The notes beneath the pieces are model-generated. The model had not been told where the DNA came from. It saw only the letters and a list, made by a program, of their open reading frames with translations, and did not search any database. From contig NZ_PPTR01000015.1 of the NCBI RefSeq assembly GCF_003339845.1, positions 1 through 64,000 on the forward strand: 64,000 bases of DNA, in the 5' to 3' direction. Below are positions 7,552-17,546 of this stretch, piece after piece. Within the stretch, counting starts at the first letter, position 1. Each line of letters begins with the position of its first letter. Position numbers and translations under genes: made by a program. Source of the DNA: Gordonibacter sp. 28C (GTDB lineage Bacteria > Actinomycetota > Coriobacteriia > Coriobacteriales > Eggerthellaceae).

Positions 7552-9138
7552 CTACCGCTCCGAGAACATTTGCATGAGCTCCTTCTTGTTATGCACGCCC
7601 AGCTTGTCGTAAGCGTTCTTGCTGTGGAACTTCACCGTGCGCTCGGTGATGAACAGCTTCTCGGCTATGCCGCCCAGCGTCTGCCCGTCGATGATCATGG
7701 CCACGATCTCGCGCTCGCGCTCCGTCAGCCCGTAGGGCTCCATCAGCTTCAGCTGGTGCGCGCGCAACGCCTCGCGGATGTCCTCGAGCGAAAGCGGCTT
7801 GGGTTCCGCGGCGGACTCGGCCGCGCGCTGCTCGGCTCCCAGCTGCCTGATGCGCAGCACCATGTAGAGGATGGCCAGCACGGCCACGAAGGCGATGACG
7901 ACCGTGGCCGTGCTGGTGAGGGCTTCGAAGCCTATTCCCAGGCTCTTGTTGATCCACGCGCCCAGGTACGGCACGTACAAGGTGCCGCTGCCCAGGATAA
8001 GCAGGGCGAAGCAGGGCACGAAGGGCAGGCGAGCGTCGGCTATCTCGCGGGGAAACACGATCCAGCAGAGGATGACCAGGCAGTTCTTCGCGCTCAGCAC
8101 CATGCCGAGCGCCGTGGTCATGGTGCCGGGCAGCTTCATGGAGAACAGCAGCAGCCCGCCGACGAGCAGGATGAGGGCGATGCCCGCCATGAGCTGCATG
8201 AGCAGCGCGGGATTGCGCGGCTCGGTTGGATTGGCGGAACCGCCCGGCCCGGCCAGCCCTTCCGGCTCGGCGAAACCATCCAGATGGGCGAACCCGCCCG
8301 ACGAAGCCTCCTCCTGCCCGGCCGCGGCCTTCTTCGAGGAAAAATAGAGCAGGCCGCCCGCCCCGATGAGCAGCAGCCCCGCAACGGTCACGGCCAGCAT
8401 GCTGGTTGTGACGATGTTCGAGTTCGTGAGGTAGGGATTCGCCGTCAAGCCGCTGAAGAGCGACGCTGCGAACGTGCACAGGCAGAGAACGACGATGAGC
8501 ATCCACGGGAGCCGGCGCAACGCGTCGGGGTCGATCGGCTCGAACGTGAAGAAGCCGTTGCTGGCCGTGTGGACCGCGCGGCCGGTCTCGTCGCCCAGAA
8601 CCTCCTCCTCGCTCCTTCCCAGTGCGCGGAACAGGCAGATGCCGGAGCACGCAGGGAGCGCTATCGCGGCCAGAAACGTGGCCTGCGAGCTCAGAAGCGA
8701 GCAAGCGAAGAGCAGGGCGGCCGAACAAAGCCCTGCCGCGCACACCAAGGGGATAAGGGTTCGGTAGCCGAAAAGAGTGAGCCGTTCTCCCCATGCGACG
8801 ACGAGCAGGGCCCCGCACGCCATTTGCAGGCAAAAGAACAACAGTCGAGCGCCCTCGCTTCCGGCGAACGCGTACCCGAACCCGCAGGCGCTCGCGACGA
8901 GGGAGACCCCCAGCAAGAACCTCCGCCCGGGCTCGACGGCCAGCAAGCGGTTTAATAGCCCGTACAGCAGCAACGTGATGGCGAACACGGCGCAGACCGC
9001 CGCGCTTCCGTTGTGCACGGCGGCATCGCGGGCAAGGCACAGGTAGTCGCTCGTTTGCAGCCAAGCGAGCAGACTCGAGAAGCCAAGGAATGTCACCAGG
9101 TTGTAGGGCATGGATCCAGTATAACGCCTGTCGGCCAT
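7552..9138 (-). CDS. Membrane-bound LuxR-family regulator facing the surface/ABC operon
   Basis: A protein of up to 528 residues with about 12 hydrophobic segments, an Ala/Gly/Pro-rich linker near residues 270-310, and a C-terminal LuxR HTH (LTEREREIVAMI, then FITERTVKFHSKNAYDKLGV). It is divergent from the large surface protein operon starting at 9379 and is its likely regulator. The start is uncertain. ATG 9138 lacks a clear ribosome site; ATG 9111 (MPYNLVTF) has TATACT only 6 nt upstream, which would give a near-leaderless mRNA. Confidence 0.8.
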   Translation of the reverse strand: MADRRYTGSMPYNLVTFLGFSSLLAWLQTSDYLCLARDAAVHNGSAAVCAVFAITLLLYGLLNRLLAVEPGRRFLLGVSLVASACGFGYAFAGSEGARLLFFCLQMACGALLVVAWGERLTLFGYRTLIPLVCAAGLCSAALLFACSLLSSQATFLAAIALPACSGICLFRALGRSEEEVLGDETGRAVHTASNGFFTFEPIDPDALRRLPWMLIVVLCLCTFAASLFSGLTANPYLTNSNIVTTSMLAVTVAGLLLIGAGGLLYFSSKKAAAGQEEASSGGFAHLDGFAEPEGLAGPGGSANPTEPRNPALLMQLMAGIALILLVGGLLLFSMKLPGTMTTALGMVLSAKNCLVILCWIVFPREIADARLPFVPCFALLILGSGTLYVPYLGAWINKSLGIGFEALTSTATVVIAFVAVLAILYMVLRIRQLGAEQRAAESAAEPKPLSLEDIREALRAHQLKLMEPYGLTEREREIVAMIIDGQTLGGIAEKLFITERTVKFHSKNAYDKLGVHNKKELMQMFSER

Positions 9139-9207
9139 TGTTCGCCACTAACATTATTCTTTTACTCGAATAGTCAAAATACTGTCCCTAAAGTACAGGG
9201 CACGTTT

Positions 9208-9213
9208 TATACT
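9208..9213 (+). promoter_or_regulatory. Candidate -10 for the surface protein operon
   Basis: TATACT lies in the AT-rich divergent gap 9139-9378. The short dyad CTGT...ACAG is just upstream (near 9182-9198), a possible regulator site. No consensus -35 is present. An inverted TATTC...GAATA pair lies near 9154-9173. Confidence 0.35.
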
Positions 9214-9378
9214 CTATTAGCTATTATTCTTCCGTGGGTACGCATGGAACGCTGGCCTCAAGGGGCCTCCGCCCATGCGCGAAAGGGAAAACCTGCGCCC
9301 GAGGACAGGTAAAAGTAATAGAAAGGAGTGCAAGGGATGAACCATTCCAAGCAGAAGAATCATTGCAGAGGGGGTGCG

Positions 9379-12300
9379 ATGAAAAGAGAGATTGCGGCAT
9401 CGGCGTCTCGAATGCCGGCGTTGTTCCGAGCCTTCGTGGCGCTGGTGCTGTGCATGGGGCTCATGGTCCCGTCCACGCTGACGACCAACAAGGCGTACGC
9501 GGCGACCGACGAGTACAGCCATGGCAACATAGCTGTCAGCTCCGACGAAGCCGCCAACGACGTGATCGAGCTTGCGGTCGGCGAGACGGCGACCATCACG
9601 GTGCTTCCATATCAGCACGTGCAGTACCAGGGATGCGGAAGGCCCGAGTGCCCGCAGGATTGCGAGGCCGAGTACGGCAAGACGTGCTTCGAAACGGGCA
9701 AGGGCTGCGTATGCGATCCCGCTCCCGTGTTGCGATCGGCGACAGTGGAGGCTTTGCCAACAGACACGGGCATCGTGTCTGTTGGCGACGTTGTCGCGGA
9801 CAAGGAGCTTACTGCCTCTGCAGATAGCGTCGGCGCGACGAACGCTGGCAACATCGAATTAAAGGCGTTGAAGAGCGGTGAGACCACCGTAGTCGTAAGC
9901 GCCGACGACCTTGATTTCTGGACTCCGGCTTCCGTTACCTACACGGTCAAGGTTGCCGAGCGCGACACAACGGCCCCCACCGTCAAGGCCGACCAGAAGA
10001 TCCAGCTGCGCCAGGCCGGCGACACCGGCACCGCGCGCGTCTCGCTGGAGGGTGCGAGCCAGGAGTGGGCCGACAAGGTCGAGTCGGTGTCCGTCGAGGC
10101 CCTCAGCGGCGACGACGCGGGCGCCTCGAGCGTCCTGTCCGCCGATCAGTACGCGGTGGACGTCGCCAACGGCCGCATCGCCTTCACGCGCACCGAAGCC
10201 GACCCCGTGTTCTCCGTCGCACCGGGCGAGGGCGACCCAATCGACGTCGCCGCATGGGGCAGCACCACGACCTATCCGCAGTCCAAGCAGTACAAGGTGA
10301 CCGTCAAGGCCGACGGCTACGCCGACGTGGAAGGCGCGGTCACGGTGTACACGGGCGCCGCCACCACCTTCTCCATCGTGGTGGATGCGGACGGCAAAGA
10401 CGAGACAACCGACGACCGCACGGTCGTGAAGACCTACACCAAAGACCAGATCGAGCAGATGTCGACGTTCCAGAACGGCTCGTCGCAGTGCGGCATGACC
10501 GGTTTCCGCACGTTCTCCGCCAAGGGCGTCGCCCTGGCCGATCTCATCGCGGGCGCCGGCGTCAAGGTGAGCGAGACCGACGCGTTCAAGCTCGACACGA
10601 CCGACGATTTCGGCCGCATGTGGAGCTACTCGCAGCTGTTCGGCGACCGCTACTTCCTGCAGAGCATCTACGACGACCCGGATATGAAGGCCGCCTACGC
10701 CGAGCTCGTCGCTTCCGACGACGAGGCGGGCGCCACCGTCGAGCTGCGCAAGCTGCTGGCGAGCAAGGCCAAGGAGGACAACTCCATCGCCAAGCCCATG
10801 ATGTCGGCGAACTACGCCGAGACCATGATCTCGTCCGACCAGGTGGCCGACGCGGTGCTCCCCACCGAGGAGAACACGGAGATCAACGAGCTCGTCGGCG
10901 CCGAGAACCAGTACCGTTTCACCTACGGCATATCTCTGGTGCAGGAGGACTGCACGGTAACGTTCGCGGGCGAGGGCGTGGAGATCCCGGCGCAGACGGT
11001 GAAGAGCCATCTGATGACCTCCACCGAGAACACCACCATCCGCTCGACCTACTGGAACAACGCGCTCGTCATCTACAAGAACGCGGCCGAGCCCGTCGAG
11101 CCCAGCGCGGCGGCCGACAAGATCGCCAAGCCGGCCGACCCGACGCGCGAGGGCTACACCTTCGCCGGCTGGTACACCGACGAGGCCTGCACCGACGGCA
11201 ACGAGTTCGACTTCGAGGCCAACGACGGCACGGTGGACGCGAGCACCACGCTCTACGCCAAGTGGGTGAGTGATCAGTCTGCCGCCCCCACCGTCAAGGC
11301 CGGCCAGAAGGTCCTGCTGCGCCAGGCCGGCGACACCGGCACGGCGCGCGTGTCCCTGGAGGGCGCTACCCCCGAGTGGGCAAACGCGGTCGAGTCCGTC
11401 ACGGTGACCCCCGTCGTGGACGGCGTCAAGGGCGAGCCCCGGACGCTCTCCGACGGCCAGTACTCCGTGGACGCCGCCAGCGGCCGCGTGACCTTCACGC
11501 GCACCGCGGACGACCCGGTGTTCTCCGTCGCCGCCGGCGAGGGCGACCCGATCGACATCAGCGGATGGCGCGGCACGACCACCTACCCGCAGTCCAAGGT
11601 CTACGAGGTGTCCGTCAAGGCCGCCGGCTACGCCGACGCGACCGGCGAGGTGTCGTTCTACACCGGCACCTCCGAGGAGTTCTCCATCATCGTGGTGGAG
11701 GAGGACGGCACCGAGAACAGGGTGGCGAGCTGGACCGCCGACGAGCTCGAGGGCCTCGACGGCTTCGGCTTCCAGAACGGCTCGTCGCAGTGCGGCATGA
11801 CCGGCTTCCGCACGTTCTCCGGCAACGGCGTCTCGCTGGCGGGCCTGCTCGCGGACGCCGGCGTCGAGGTGTCCGAGAGCGACGCCTTCCTGCTGGACAC
11901 GTCCGACCACTACGGCAACAACTTCACCTACGACAGCCTGTTCGGCGCCCAGCGCTACTTCCTGGCGGGCATCTACGACGACGACTTCAAGGCGAAGTAC
12001 GCCGAGCTCGTCACCTCCGACGACGAGGCCGGCGCCACCGTCGAGCTGCGCCGCCTGCTGGCGGCCAAGGCGCTGGAGGACGGATCCACCATCGAGCCGA
12101 TGGTGTCCACCGGCTACGCCGAGACCATGATCTCTTCCGACCAGGTGGCCGGTGCGGTGCTCCCGACCGAGGAGAACACGGCCATCAATCCTCTAGTGTC
12201 TCTGGAGAACCAGTTCCGCTTCATCTACGGCATCAAGCTCGCCCAGGACGACTGCACGGTCACGTTCGCGACCGGCGACGGCTCTGCGGTCGAGCCCCAG

Positions 12301-14571
12301 ACGGTGAAGAGCCACCTGATGACCTCCACCGAGAACACCACCATCAAGTCCAGCTACTGGGCCAACGCCCTGTACGTCTACCGCGGCAAGGCCGAGCCCG
12401 TCGAGCCCAGCGCGGCGGCCGACAAGATCGCCAAGCCGGCCGACCCGACGCGCGAGGGCTACACCTTCGCCGGCTGGTACACCGACGAGGCCTGCACCGA
12501 CGGCAGCGAGTTCGACTTCGAGGCCAACGACGGCACGGTGGACGCGAGCACCACGCTCTACGCCAAGTGGGTCGAAGCCGAGCCGGTCGAGGATATCGAC
12601 CTCGGCATGACGTTCCCCGCCGATTCTGGCACGGTATCGACCGACATGGGTCGCAACCCGGCCGGCAAGGTGAATTTCAGCCTGAAGCCGTCCGACGATG
12701 CTTTCGCTGTCTACCAGGCGGCGCATGCCGACGCGACGAAGAAGGACATGCTGCAGGTATGGATCGACGGCATCACGTCCGTGACCATCGACGGGGTGAA
12801 GCTCGAGGGCAAAGCCTTCAGCGAGTGGAAAAACGAGCTGACCAACGCCGCCGATGACGCGGGCAAGCTCAAGTACTACGAGATCACGGCCGGCACTTCG
12901 TCGGCATCGGTGGCGCTGCCCGTCGCGCTCTTCGACACCACGTCGAGCGAGACCGACACCAAGACGCTTGCCGTGGAGTCCGCCGGCTTCGCGGCCGTGT
13001 CGGGCGACGTGACGTACCGCAACATCGGCGCGGAGGACCTCGTCGTGCGCGTGCTCAACGAGGACGGCACCGTTCGATCCACGGAGGTGCTCACCCAGGA
13101 CCAGCTAAAGAGCCTGAACGTTCAGAAGCGTTACAACACCAGCGCCAACTGCGGCATGGCGGGTCTGCGCTCCTATACGAGCGAGGGCGTGTTGCTGACC
13201 GACGTGCTTGACGCGGCCGGTGTCGAGTTCGGTCCCGGTATGACGCTCAAGCTGCGCGTGAACGACCAGCTTGATGCGAACGGCGATGCGTCGACCGCCG
13301 AGGACGGCTATATCGGCAACGCCCAGTTCTCGTACGACTACCTGTTCGGCCAGCCGCGCTACTATTATCCGGCCGGGTGGGACGACACCACGACGTATCC
13401 CGAACTGGGAGGCAAGACCATCTACAGCTTCCTTTCCCAAGACATGCGCGCCTGGAAGGGCGACGACGAGCGGTCCAAGGCGCTTGCCAAGCTCATCGGT
13501 GCAATCAAGGAGGAAGTGCAGCCGATTCTCGCTTGGTCGTGGAACGAAGGCGTTGTGGCTTGGGGCGGTGCGAACCCGTCTGCGGTTGACGGCTACAACG
13601 GCTACACGGATCAGGAAACGTATCGCTTCCTCTTCGGCATGAACGCAGCCGAGGACGGCTCCATCACCGATGACAACACCACGTTCTCCAACACGTACGC
13701 CGTGTTCGGCATGGACGTCGTGGCCGGTGAAGTCGACGAGTCCGGAACGTACGGCATCACCTACAACCTCGACGGAGGCGTGAACGCGGCCTCCAACCCG
13801 GCCACGTACACGGTTGGCACGGCCGTGCAGCTGGCGGCTCCGACCAAGGACGGCTACATGTTCGACGGTTGGTACACCGACGCGTCGTTCTCCAACCGGG
13901 TGACCGAGATAGCCGCAGGCGTGTCCGGCGATATCGCGCTTTACGCGAAGTGGGTCAAGAACGCCGATCCGACTCCCGAGCAGCCTGCTACCGGCACCAA
14001 GATCGATCCGGCGACGGGCGTTGCAGTGAGCGGCTCCGTGCTCGCTCCTGGCGGCAGCGCTGTCGACGGCAGCTTGAAGGTGTCGGAGATGCTGTCCTCG
14101 AGCGACCGCTTCCAGGAGTTGAAGTCGAAGTACGCACCGGCGAACAACCTGCTGTTCAAGGTGTTCGACGTGTCCCTGCAGAATCTGAACGGCGTTGAAA
14201 TCACCGACTTGGGCGCCGACGGGCTCACGCTCACGTTCCCTGTGGGGGCCGAGTACAACGGCAAGCCGGGCACGATCATCCACCTGCACAAGAACGCAGA
14301 CGGCACGGTGTCCGAGCAGCGCAGTGCCGACGGCCAGAAGGTGGTCGACGGCAAGCTGTCCATCTCGGGTGTCAAGAACTTCTCCGAGTTCGTGGTGATG
14401 GTGAACGACAACGCCGCGACCGCGGGAGGAAACGCGTCCGGTACGACGTTGACGAAGACGGGCGACAGCCTGCCGATAGTGCCCATCGCCTGCTTCGGCG
14501 GAGCGGCGGCGCTGCTATTGGCGCTGGCCGTGCTCGCCCGCCGTCGCGACGGCATGGACGAGAGGGGCTAG
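9379..14571 (+). CDS. Giant repetitive cell-surface protein with InlB-type repeats
   Basis: A 1730-residue exported protein. A signal peptide ends at AYA-A. Next comes a Cys-rich Ig-like domain (CGRPECPQDC near residue 86) shared with the following exported proteins. Two ~430-residue repeats follow (about 198-630 and 635-1065), then a diverged third (about 1071-1528). Each repeat contains a CGM.G.R.....GV.L.D....AGV segment reminiscent of cofactor-less sulfite-oxidase-like domains, and ends in an InlB B-repeat (GYTFAGWYTDE...LYAKWV). The C-terminus has LTKTGD, a hydrophobic helix and RRR, resembling a sortase signal with Pro replaced by Thr. The start at 9379 gives a normal signal peptide; ATG 9337 also has a ribosome site (GAAAGGAG). 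Confidence 0.8.
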   Translation: MKREIAASASRMPALFRAFVALVLCMGLMVPSTLTTNKAYAATDEYSHGNIAVSSDEAANDVIELAVGETATITVLPYQHVQYQGCGRPECPQDCEAEYGKTCFETGKGCVCDPAPVLRSATVEALPTDTGIVSVGDVVADKELTASADSVGATNAGNIELKALKSGETTVVVSADDLDFWTPASVTYTVKVAERDTTAPTVKADQKIQLRQAGDTGTARVSLEGASQEWADKVESVSVEALSGDDAGASSVLSADQYAVDVANGRIAFTRTEADPVFSVAPGEGDPIDVAAWGSTTTYPQSKQYKVTVKADGYADVEGAVTVYTGAATTFSIVVDADGKDETTDDRTVVKTYTKDQIEQMSTFQNGSSQCGMTGFRTFSAKGVALADLIAGAGVKVSETDAFKLDTTDDFGRMWSYSQLFGDRYFLQSIYDDPDMKAAYAELVASDDEAGATVELRKLLASKAKEDNSIAKPMMSANYAETMISSDQVADAVLPTEENTEINELVGAENQYRFTYGISLVQEDCTVTFAGEGVEIPAQTVKSHLMTSTENTTIRSTYWNNALVIYKNAAEPVEPSAAADKIAKPADPTREGYTFAGWYTDEACTDGNEFDFEANDGTVDASTTLYAKWVSDQSAAPTVKAGQKVLLRQAGDTGTARVSLEGATPEWANAVESVTVTPVVDGVKGEPRTLSDGQYSVDAASGRVTFTRTADDPVFSVAAGEGDPIDISGWRGTTTYPQSKVYEVSVKAAGYADATGEVSFYTGTSEEFSIIVVEEDGTENRVASWTADELEGLDGFGFQNGSSQCGMTGFRTFSGNGVSLAGLLADAGVEVSESDAFLLDTSDHYGNNFTYDSLFGAQRYFLAGIYDDDFKAKYAELVTSDDEAGATVELRRLLAAKALEDGSTIEPMVSTGYAETMISSDQVAGAVLPTEENTAINPLVSLENQFRFIYGIKLAQDDCTVTFATGDGSAVEPQTVKSHLMTSTENTTIKSSYWANALYVYRGKAEPVEPSAAADKIAKPADPTREGYTFAGWYTDEACTDGSEFDFEANDGTVDASTTLYAKWVEAEPVEDIDLGMTFPADSGTVSTDMGRNPAGKVNFSLKPSDDAFAVYQAAHADATKKDMLQVWIDGITSVTIDGVKLEGKAFSEWKNELTNAADDAGKLKYYEITAGTSSASVALPVALFDTTSSETDTKTLAVESAGFAAVSGDVTYRNIGAEDLVVRVLNEDGTVRSTEVLTQDQLKSLNVQKRYNTSANCGMAGLRSYTSEGVLLTDVLDAAGVEFGPGMTLKLRVNDQLDANGDASTAEDGYIGNAQFSYDYLFGQPRYYYPAGWDDTTTYPELGGKTIYSFLSQDMRAWKGDDERSKALAKLIGAIKEEVQPILAWSWNEGVVAWGGANPSAVDGYNGYTDQETYRFLFGMNAAEDGSITDDNTTFSNTYAVFGMDVVAGEVDESGTYGITYNLDGGVNAASNPATYTVGTAVQLAAPTKDGYMFDGWYTDASFSNRVTEIAAGVSGDIALYAKWVKNADPTPEQPATGTKIDPATGVAVSGSVLAPGGSAVDGSLKVSEMLSSSDRFQELKSKYAPANNLLFKVFDVSLQNLNGVEITDLGADGLTLTFPVGAEYNGKPGTIIHLHKNADGTVSEQRSADGQKVVDGKLSISGVKNFSEFVVMVNDNAATAGGNASGTTLTKTGDSLPIVPIACFGGAAALLLALAVLARRRDGMDERG
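11085..11267 (+). repeat. 183-bp direct repeat, copy 1, inside the surface protein gene
   Basis: Encodes the end of surface repeat 1, including the InlB B-repeat. It matches 12390-12572 with essentially one base difference (AAC versus AGC codon), so homologous recombination or conversion between copies is expected. Confidence 0.85.
12390..12572 (+). repeat. 183-bp direct repeat, copy 2, inside the surface protein gene
   Basis: Near-identical to 11085-11267 and in the same frame. The 1.3-kb spacing equals one whole protein repeat, so recombination would delete or add one in-frame repeat of 435 residues. Confidence 0.85.
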
Positions 14572-14714
14572 CTCCTTCGCCGGGTTTTGGCGAAAGGCGG
14601 CATGAGGGTTGCCTCGGAGGGCGGGACGCGGTCGGCGTTTCGCCCTCTCGGGGCGCATCGAGGGCCTGTGCGGTGTCTCGCGCGGGCAAGAAAAGAAAGC
14701 TTAGGGGGATTCAC

Positions 14715-16073
14715 GTGGTTTCGAAAACAGCCGTCAGAAGGGCTCGTCCCGCCGCGCGCGTATCGGCGCTTGGAATAGGGCTGGCGATCATGCTGGCGCT
14801 CGCGATGCTGCCGGCGCAGGCGTTCGCCTACTACAACCGGGGCAGCGTGTCGGTTGCTTTGGGAACCACGGCCATCGAGGTGCAGGCGGGGGCCACGGCG
14901 AGCGCGACCGTGTCCATCGCGCCGTCGTCGGACGATCAGACCGAGGGGTGCGGCATGCCCAAGTGCCCCCAGGGGTGCGCCGACTCCTGCGCCGACGAGA
15001 ACGGGCAGTGCCGCTGCTCCGGCCCCGACTACAAGACGTACTATCCCACGGCCGTGGCGTCGTCCAGCAACGCGAGCGTGGCCGTGGCCACCTACAGCGG
15101 CGGCGCGCTCACCGTGTACGGCAAGTCCGAGGGGGAGGCCGTCATCACCGTGCGGGCGTCGCTGCGCCAGTTCACCGACGCCGAGGCTGCGCTCAAGGTG
15201 ACGGTGTCGGGCACGGCCGCCGGTGCCCAAACGGGCTCGACGGCCTTCGTCGACGTGCCCGAAGCGGCTGCGGCCGACCAGGAGGACAAGGCCGCCTTCG
15301 TGGAGAAGACGGTCATGGGCCGTCCCGTGCACAACGTGCGCATCGTCGACGGGTGCGACGCGGCCGGCCGCCTTGCGGAGATGGCCGGCGTCGACGGCGA
15401 CGTGACGTTCTGGGAGGGCGACACGTACTACCACCCGAACTACTCGCTCACGTTCAACGGCACGACGTACGAAGCGTCCGCCGTGCAGCCCTTCGACGTG
15501 GGCCTTGCGGTGTCGACCGAGGCTGCGGGCGTGCTGAACCAGCCGCTTTCCGGCGTGCAGAACTTCGTGGCGGTCGACTTCGCCTGCAAGGGCGCGCTGC
15601 CCGCTCCCGCAACCGTGTACGCCCTGGCCGGGACCGCGCTCTCCGACGACGACGCCGTGGCGTTGTTCTCGTACGACAGCGCGGCGAAGGCGTTCGTGAA
15701 GGAGGACGCGTCCGCCGCCATGGTGGGCGGCTATGCCACGTTCACGGTGCAGGAGGGCAAGACCTACGTGGTTTCGTCGCGAGACCTGACGACGGAGGCC
15801 AAGGCCATCGTGGTGGGTGGTGCGACCTCCGCCCAGCAGGGCGGCAGCTGCTGCGATCCCACGCCGGCCGCAGCGACCACGGCCGACGGCGCGTCGTGCT
15901 GCGACGCGCCGAGCACCGCTATGGCTCCGATGGTGCCCATCGCCATCGGCGTCATCGTGGTGGCGGCCGGGGTGGCCATCGTCGTGATCATCATGACCCA
16001 GCGCAAGGGCAAGAGCGCGGGGGAGCCTTCGGCTTCCCCGGTAGCCGGCGCGAACGAGGAAGAGGGGCGTTAG
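14715..16073 (+). CDS. Exported membrane-anchored protein with Cys-rich Ig-like domain
   Basis: A 452-residue protein. The signal peptide ends at AFA-YYN, and then comes the shared Cys-rich Ig-like domain (CGMPKCPQGC...C...CRC near residues 78-105, then a BIG2-like beta region). A second domain (FWEGDTYYHPNYSLTF...) is shared with the next gene. Two double-Cys motifs (SCCDP, SCCDA) sit just before a C-terminal helix and a basic tail. GTG at 14715 follows AGGGGGA at good spacing. The paired cysteines suggest metal or disulfide chemistry. No named family is recognised. Confidence 0.75.
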   Translation: MVSKTAVRRARPAARVSALGIGLAIMLALAMLPAQAFAYYNRGSVSVALGTTAIEVQAGATASATVSIAPSSDDQTEGCGMPKCPQGCADSCADENGQCRCSGPDYKTYYPTAVASSSNASVAVATYSGGALTVYGKSEGEAVITVRASLRQFTDAEAALKVTVSGTAAGAQTGSTAFVDVPEAAAADQEDKAAFVEKTVMGRPVHNVRIVDGCDAAGRLAEMAGVDGDVTFWEGDTYYHPNYSLTFNGTTYEASAVQPFDVGLAVSTEAAGVLNQPLSGVQNFVAVDFACKGALPAPATVYALAGTALSDDDAVALFSYDSAAKAFVKEDASAAMVGGYATFTVQEGKTYVVSSRDLTTEAKAIVVGGATSAQQGGSCCDPTPAAATTADGASCCDAPSTAMAPMVPIAIGVIVVAAGVAIVVIIMTQRKGKSAGEPSASPVAGANEEEGR

Positions 16074-16124
16074 GAGATGAACGGCATGAAGCATCAGCGC
16101 GCGAATGCGCAGAGGGAGGGTGCG

Positions 16125-17546
16125 ATGAAGTCGCCCCGGGCTTGGTCCGCACCGGTGATCATGCTGGCAGTTGCTTTGGCCTTCGCGCTTGCAGCCTGCC
16201 TCGTTCCCACTACGAAGGCGGCCGCGTACTATAACTTCGGCACAGTGGGGGTGTACCCCGGCGGGTCGTATCTGAGCGTGCAAGCAGGGCAGTCCACCAG
16301 CACCAGCATCAGCGTCGATCCGTCGTCGAGCGATCAGACGCTCGGCTGCGGCATGGCCAAGTGCCCGCAAGTTTGCACGAGCGAGGAGGTCATTGAGGCG
16401 AACTACACGTGCTTCGACGTGAACGGACAGTGCACGTGCGCCGGCACCTCGTATTCCACGTACTATCCCGAGGTGTACGCCTCGTCCAGCAACGGCGGCG
16501 TGGCCACCGCGTACGTGAGCGGCGGCACGCTGGTCGTCACGGGAAACTCGGCAGGGTCCGCCACCATCACGGTGACCGCGTCGCTGCGCCAATGGACGAC
16601 GAACTCCGCCTCCATCCAAGTCGATGTGACCGAACCTCCCACGTCGGGCGGATCGACCTCGGGCGGGGGAGGCGGCGGGTCGTCGAGCTCGGAAATCCCG
16701 GCTTCATCTCTTTCCGCAACTAGCACGCCGTCGACGGCGGGCGTTCCACGGGAGGCGACGCCCACCGAGTCGAAGGACGACGCGCTGAACGAAACCGTCA
16801 TAGAAACGGTGGCCGGCAAGGTCATTGTGGTGGAGAAGAACAGCTTCCTCGAAACGCGTACGCAGTTCGAGAAGATCATCGGCACGAAGGACCAGGTCGT
16901 TTTCTGGTCGGGTTCCTCGTCCGACCGTCCCGACTATTCGTGGACGTTCGTGGGGGAGGACGTGTCCGCCGACAGCCCGTACCTGGACTTCGACCCCACC
17001 ATCACAGTGTCGAAGCTGGGCGCCGGCAACGTGTCCAACATCATGAAGCAAGCCAAAGACGGGCTGGTCATGGAGTTCGCCCATGAAGGCGACCTTCCCG
17101 GCGAGGCGTCCGTTTACGTCAAGGTGGGCGACGCGTTCTCCGACGGCACGGAGCTGGGCCTGTTCTGCTTCGACGACAAGGCCAAGCGCTTCGAGCGCGC
17201 GCAGGAAGGGCTGAAGGTTCAGGACGGCTACGTGTCGTTCAAGACCACGCACTGTTCCACCTGGGCGTTCTCCACCGACGATCTGGCAAGCTACGAGGTG
17301 GAGGAGACGAACACTCCCGGTGCCATCTCCGTGAACAAGCAGGACAGCATCGCCGACGAAGGCTCGAACGGCTGGATCGTGCCGGTGGCCGTGGGCATCG
17401 TCGTCGTGGCCGCTGCCGCCGTCGTCGCCGTCGTGCTCGTGCGGCGCCGCAAGCGCGCCGACAGCGGGACGGACGTCGAGCAGGAAGGGGCGCCGGAGGC
17501 CGAAAAGCCGCCGGTCGCCAAGGACGAGCCCGATGACGCCCGCTAA
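16125..17546 (+). CDS. Exported membrane-anchored protein, paralogue of the preceding gene
   Basis: A 473-residue protein with the same plan as the upstream gene: signal peptide, Cys-rich Ig-like domain (CGMAKCPQVC...C..NGQCTC), a Gly/Ser linker, the shared FWSGSSSDRPDYSWTF domain, then a C-terminal helix and basic tail. GAGGGAGG precedes ATG 16125; ATG 16077 upstream has its Shine-Dalgarno directly abutting and is less likely. The 3' end overlaps the permease gene by 14 bp, indicating co-transcription and probable coupling. Confidence 0.75.
   Translation: MKSPRAWSAPVIMLAVALAFALAACLVPTTKAAAYYNFGTVGVYPGGSYLSVQAGQSTSTSISVDPSSSDQTLGCGMAKCPQVCTSEEVIEANYTCFDVNGQCTCAGTSYSTYYPEVYASSSNGGVATAYVSGGTLVVTGNSAGSATITVTASLRQWTTNSASIQVDVTEPPTSGGSTSGGGGGGSSSSEIPASSLSATSTPSTAGVPREATPTESKDDALNETVIETVAGKVIVVEKNSFLETRTQFEKIIGTKDQVVFWSGSSSDRPDYSWTFVGEDVSADSPYLDFDPTITVSKLGAGNVSNIMKQAKDGLVMEFAHEGDLPGEASVYVKVGDAFSDGTELGLFCFDDKAKRFERAQEGLKVQDGYVSFKTTHCSTWAFSTDDLASYEVEETNTPGAISVNKQDSIADEGSNGWIVPVAVGIVVVAAAAVVAVVLVRRRKRADSGTDVEQEGAPEAEKPPVAKDEPDDAR

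Noticed and set aside
9859-11910. 683-codon open frame on the minus strand opposite the surface protein gene
   Set aside because: It is the antisense shadow of a high-GC gene: Val/Gly/His/Arg-rich composition, no ribosome site, and the plus strand has signal peptide, repeats and anchor. The same applies to long antisense frames at 18202-20646, 36378-39098 and 58266-60578.
14440-14571. Canonical LPXTG sortase signal in the surface protein
   Set aside because: The motif is LTKTGD, with Thr in place of Pro. The hydrophobic stretch and basic tail fit a sortase substrate, but anchoring is not certain, so it is described only as sortase-like.
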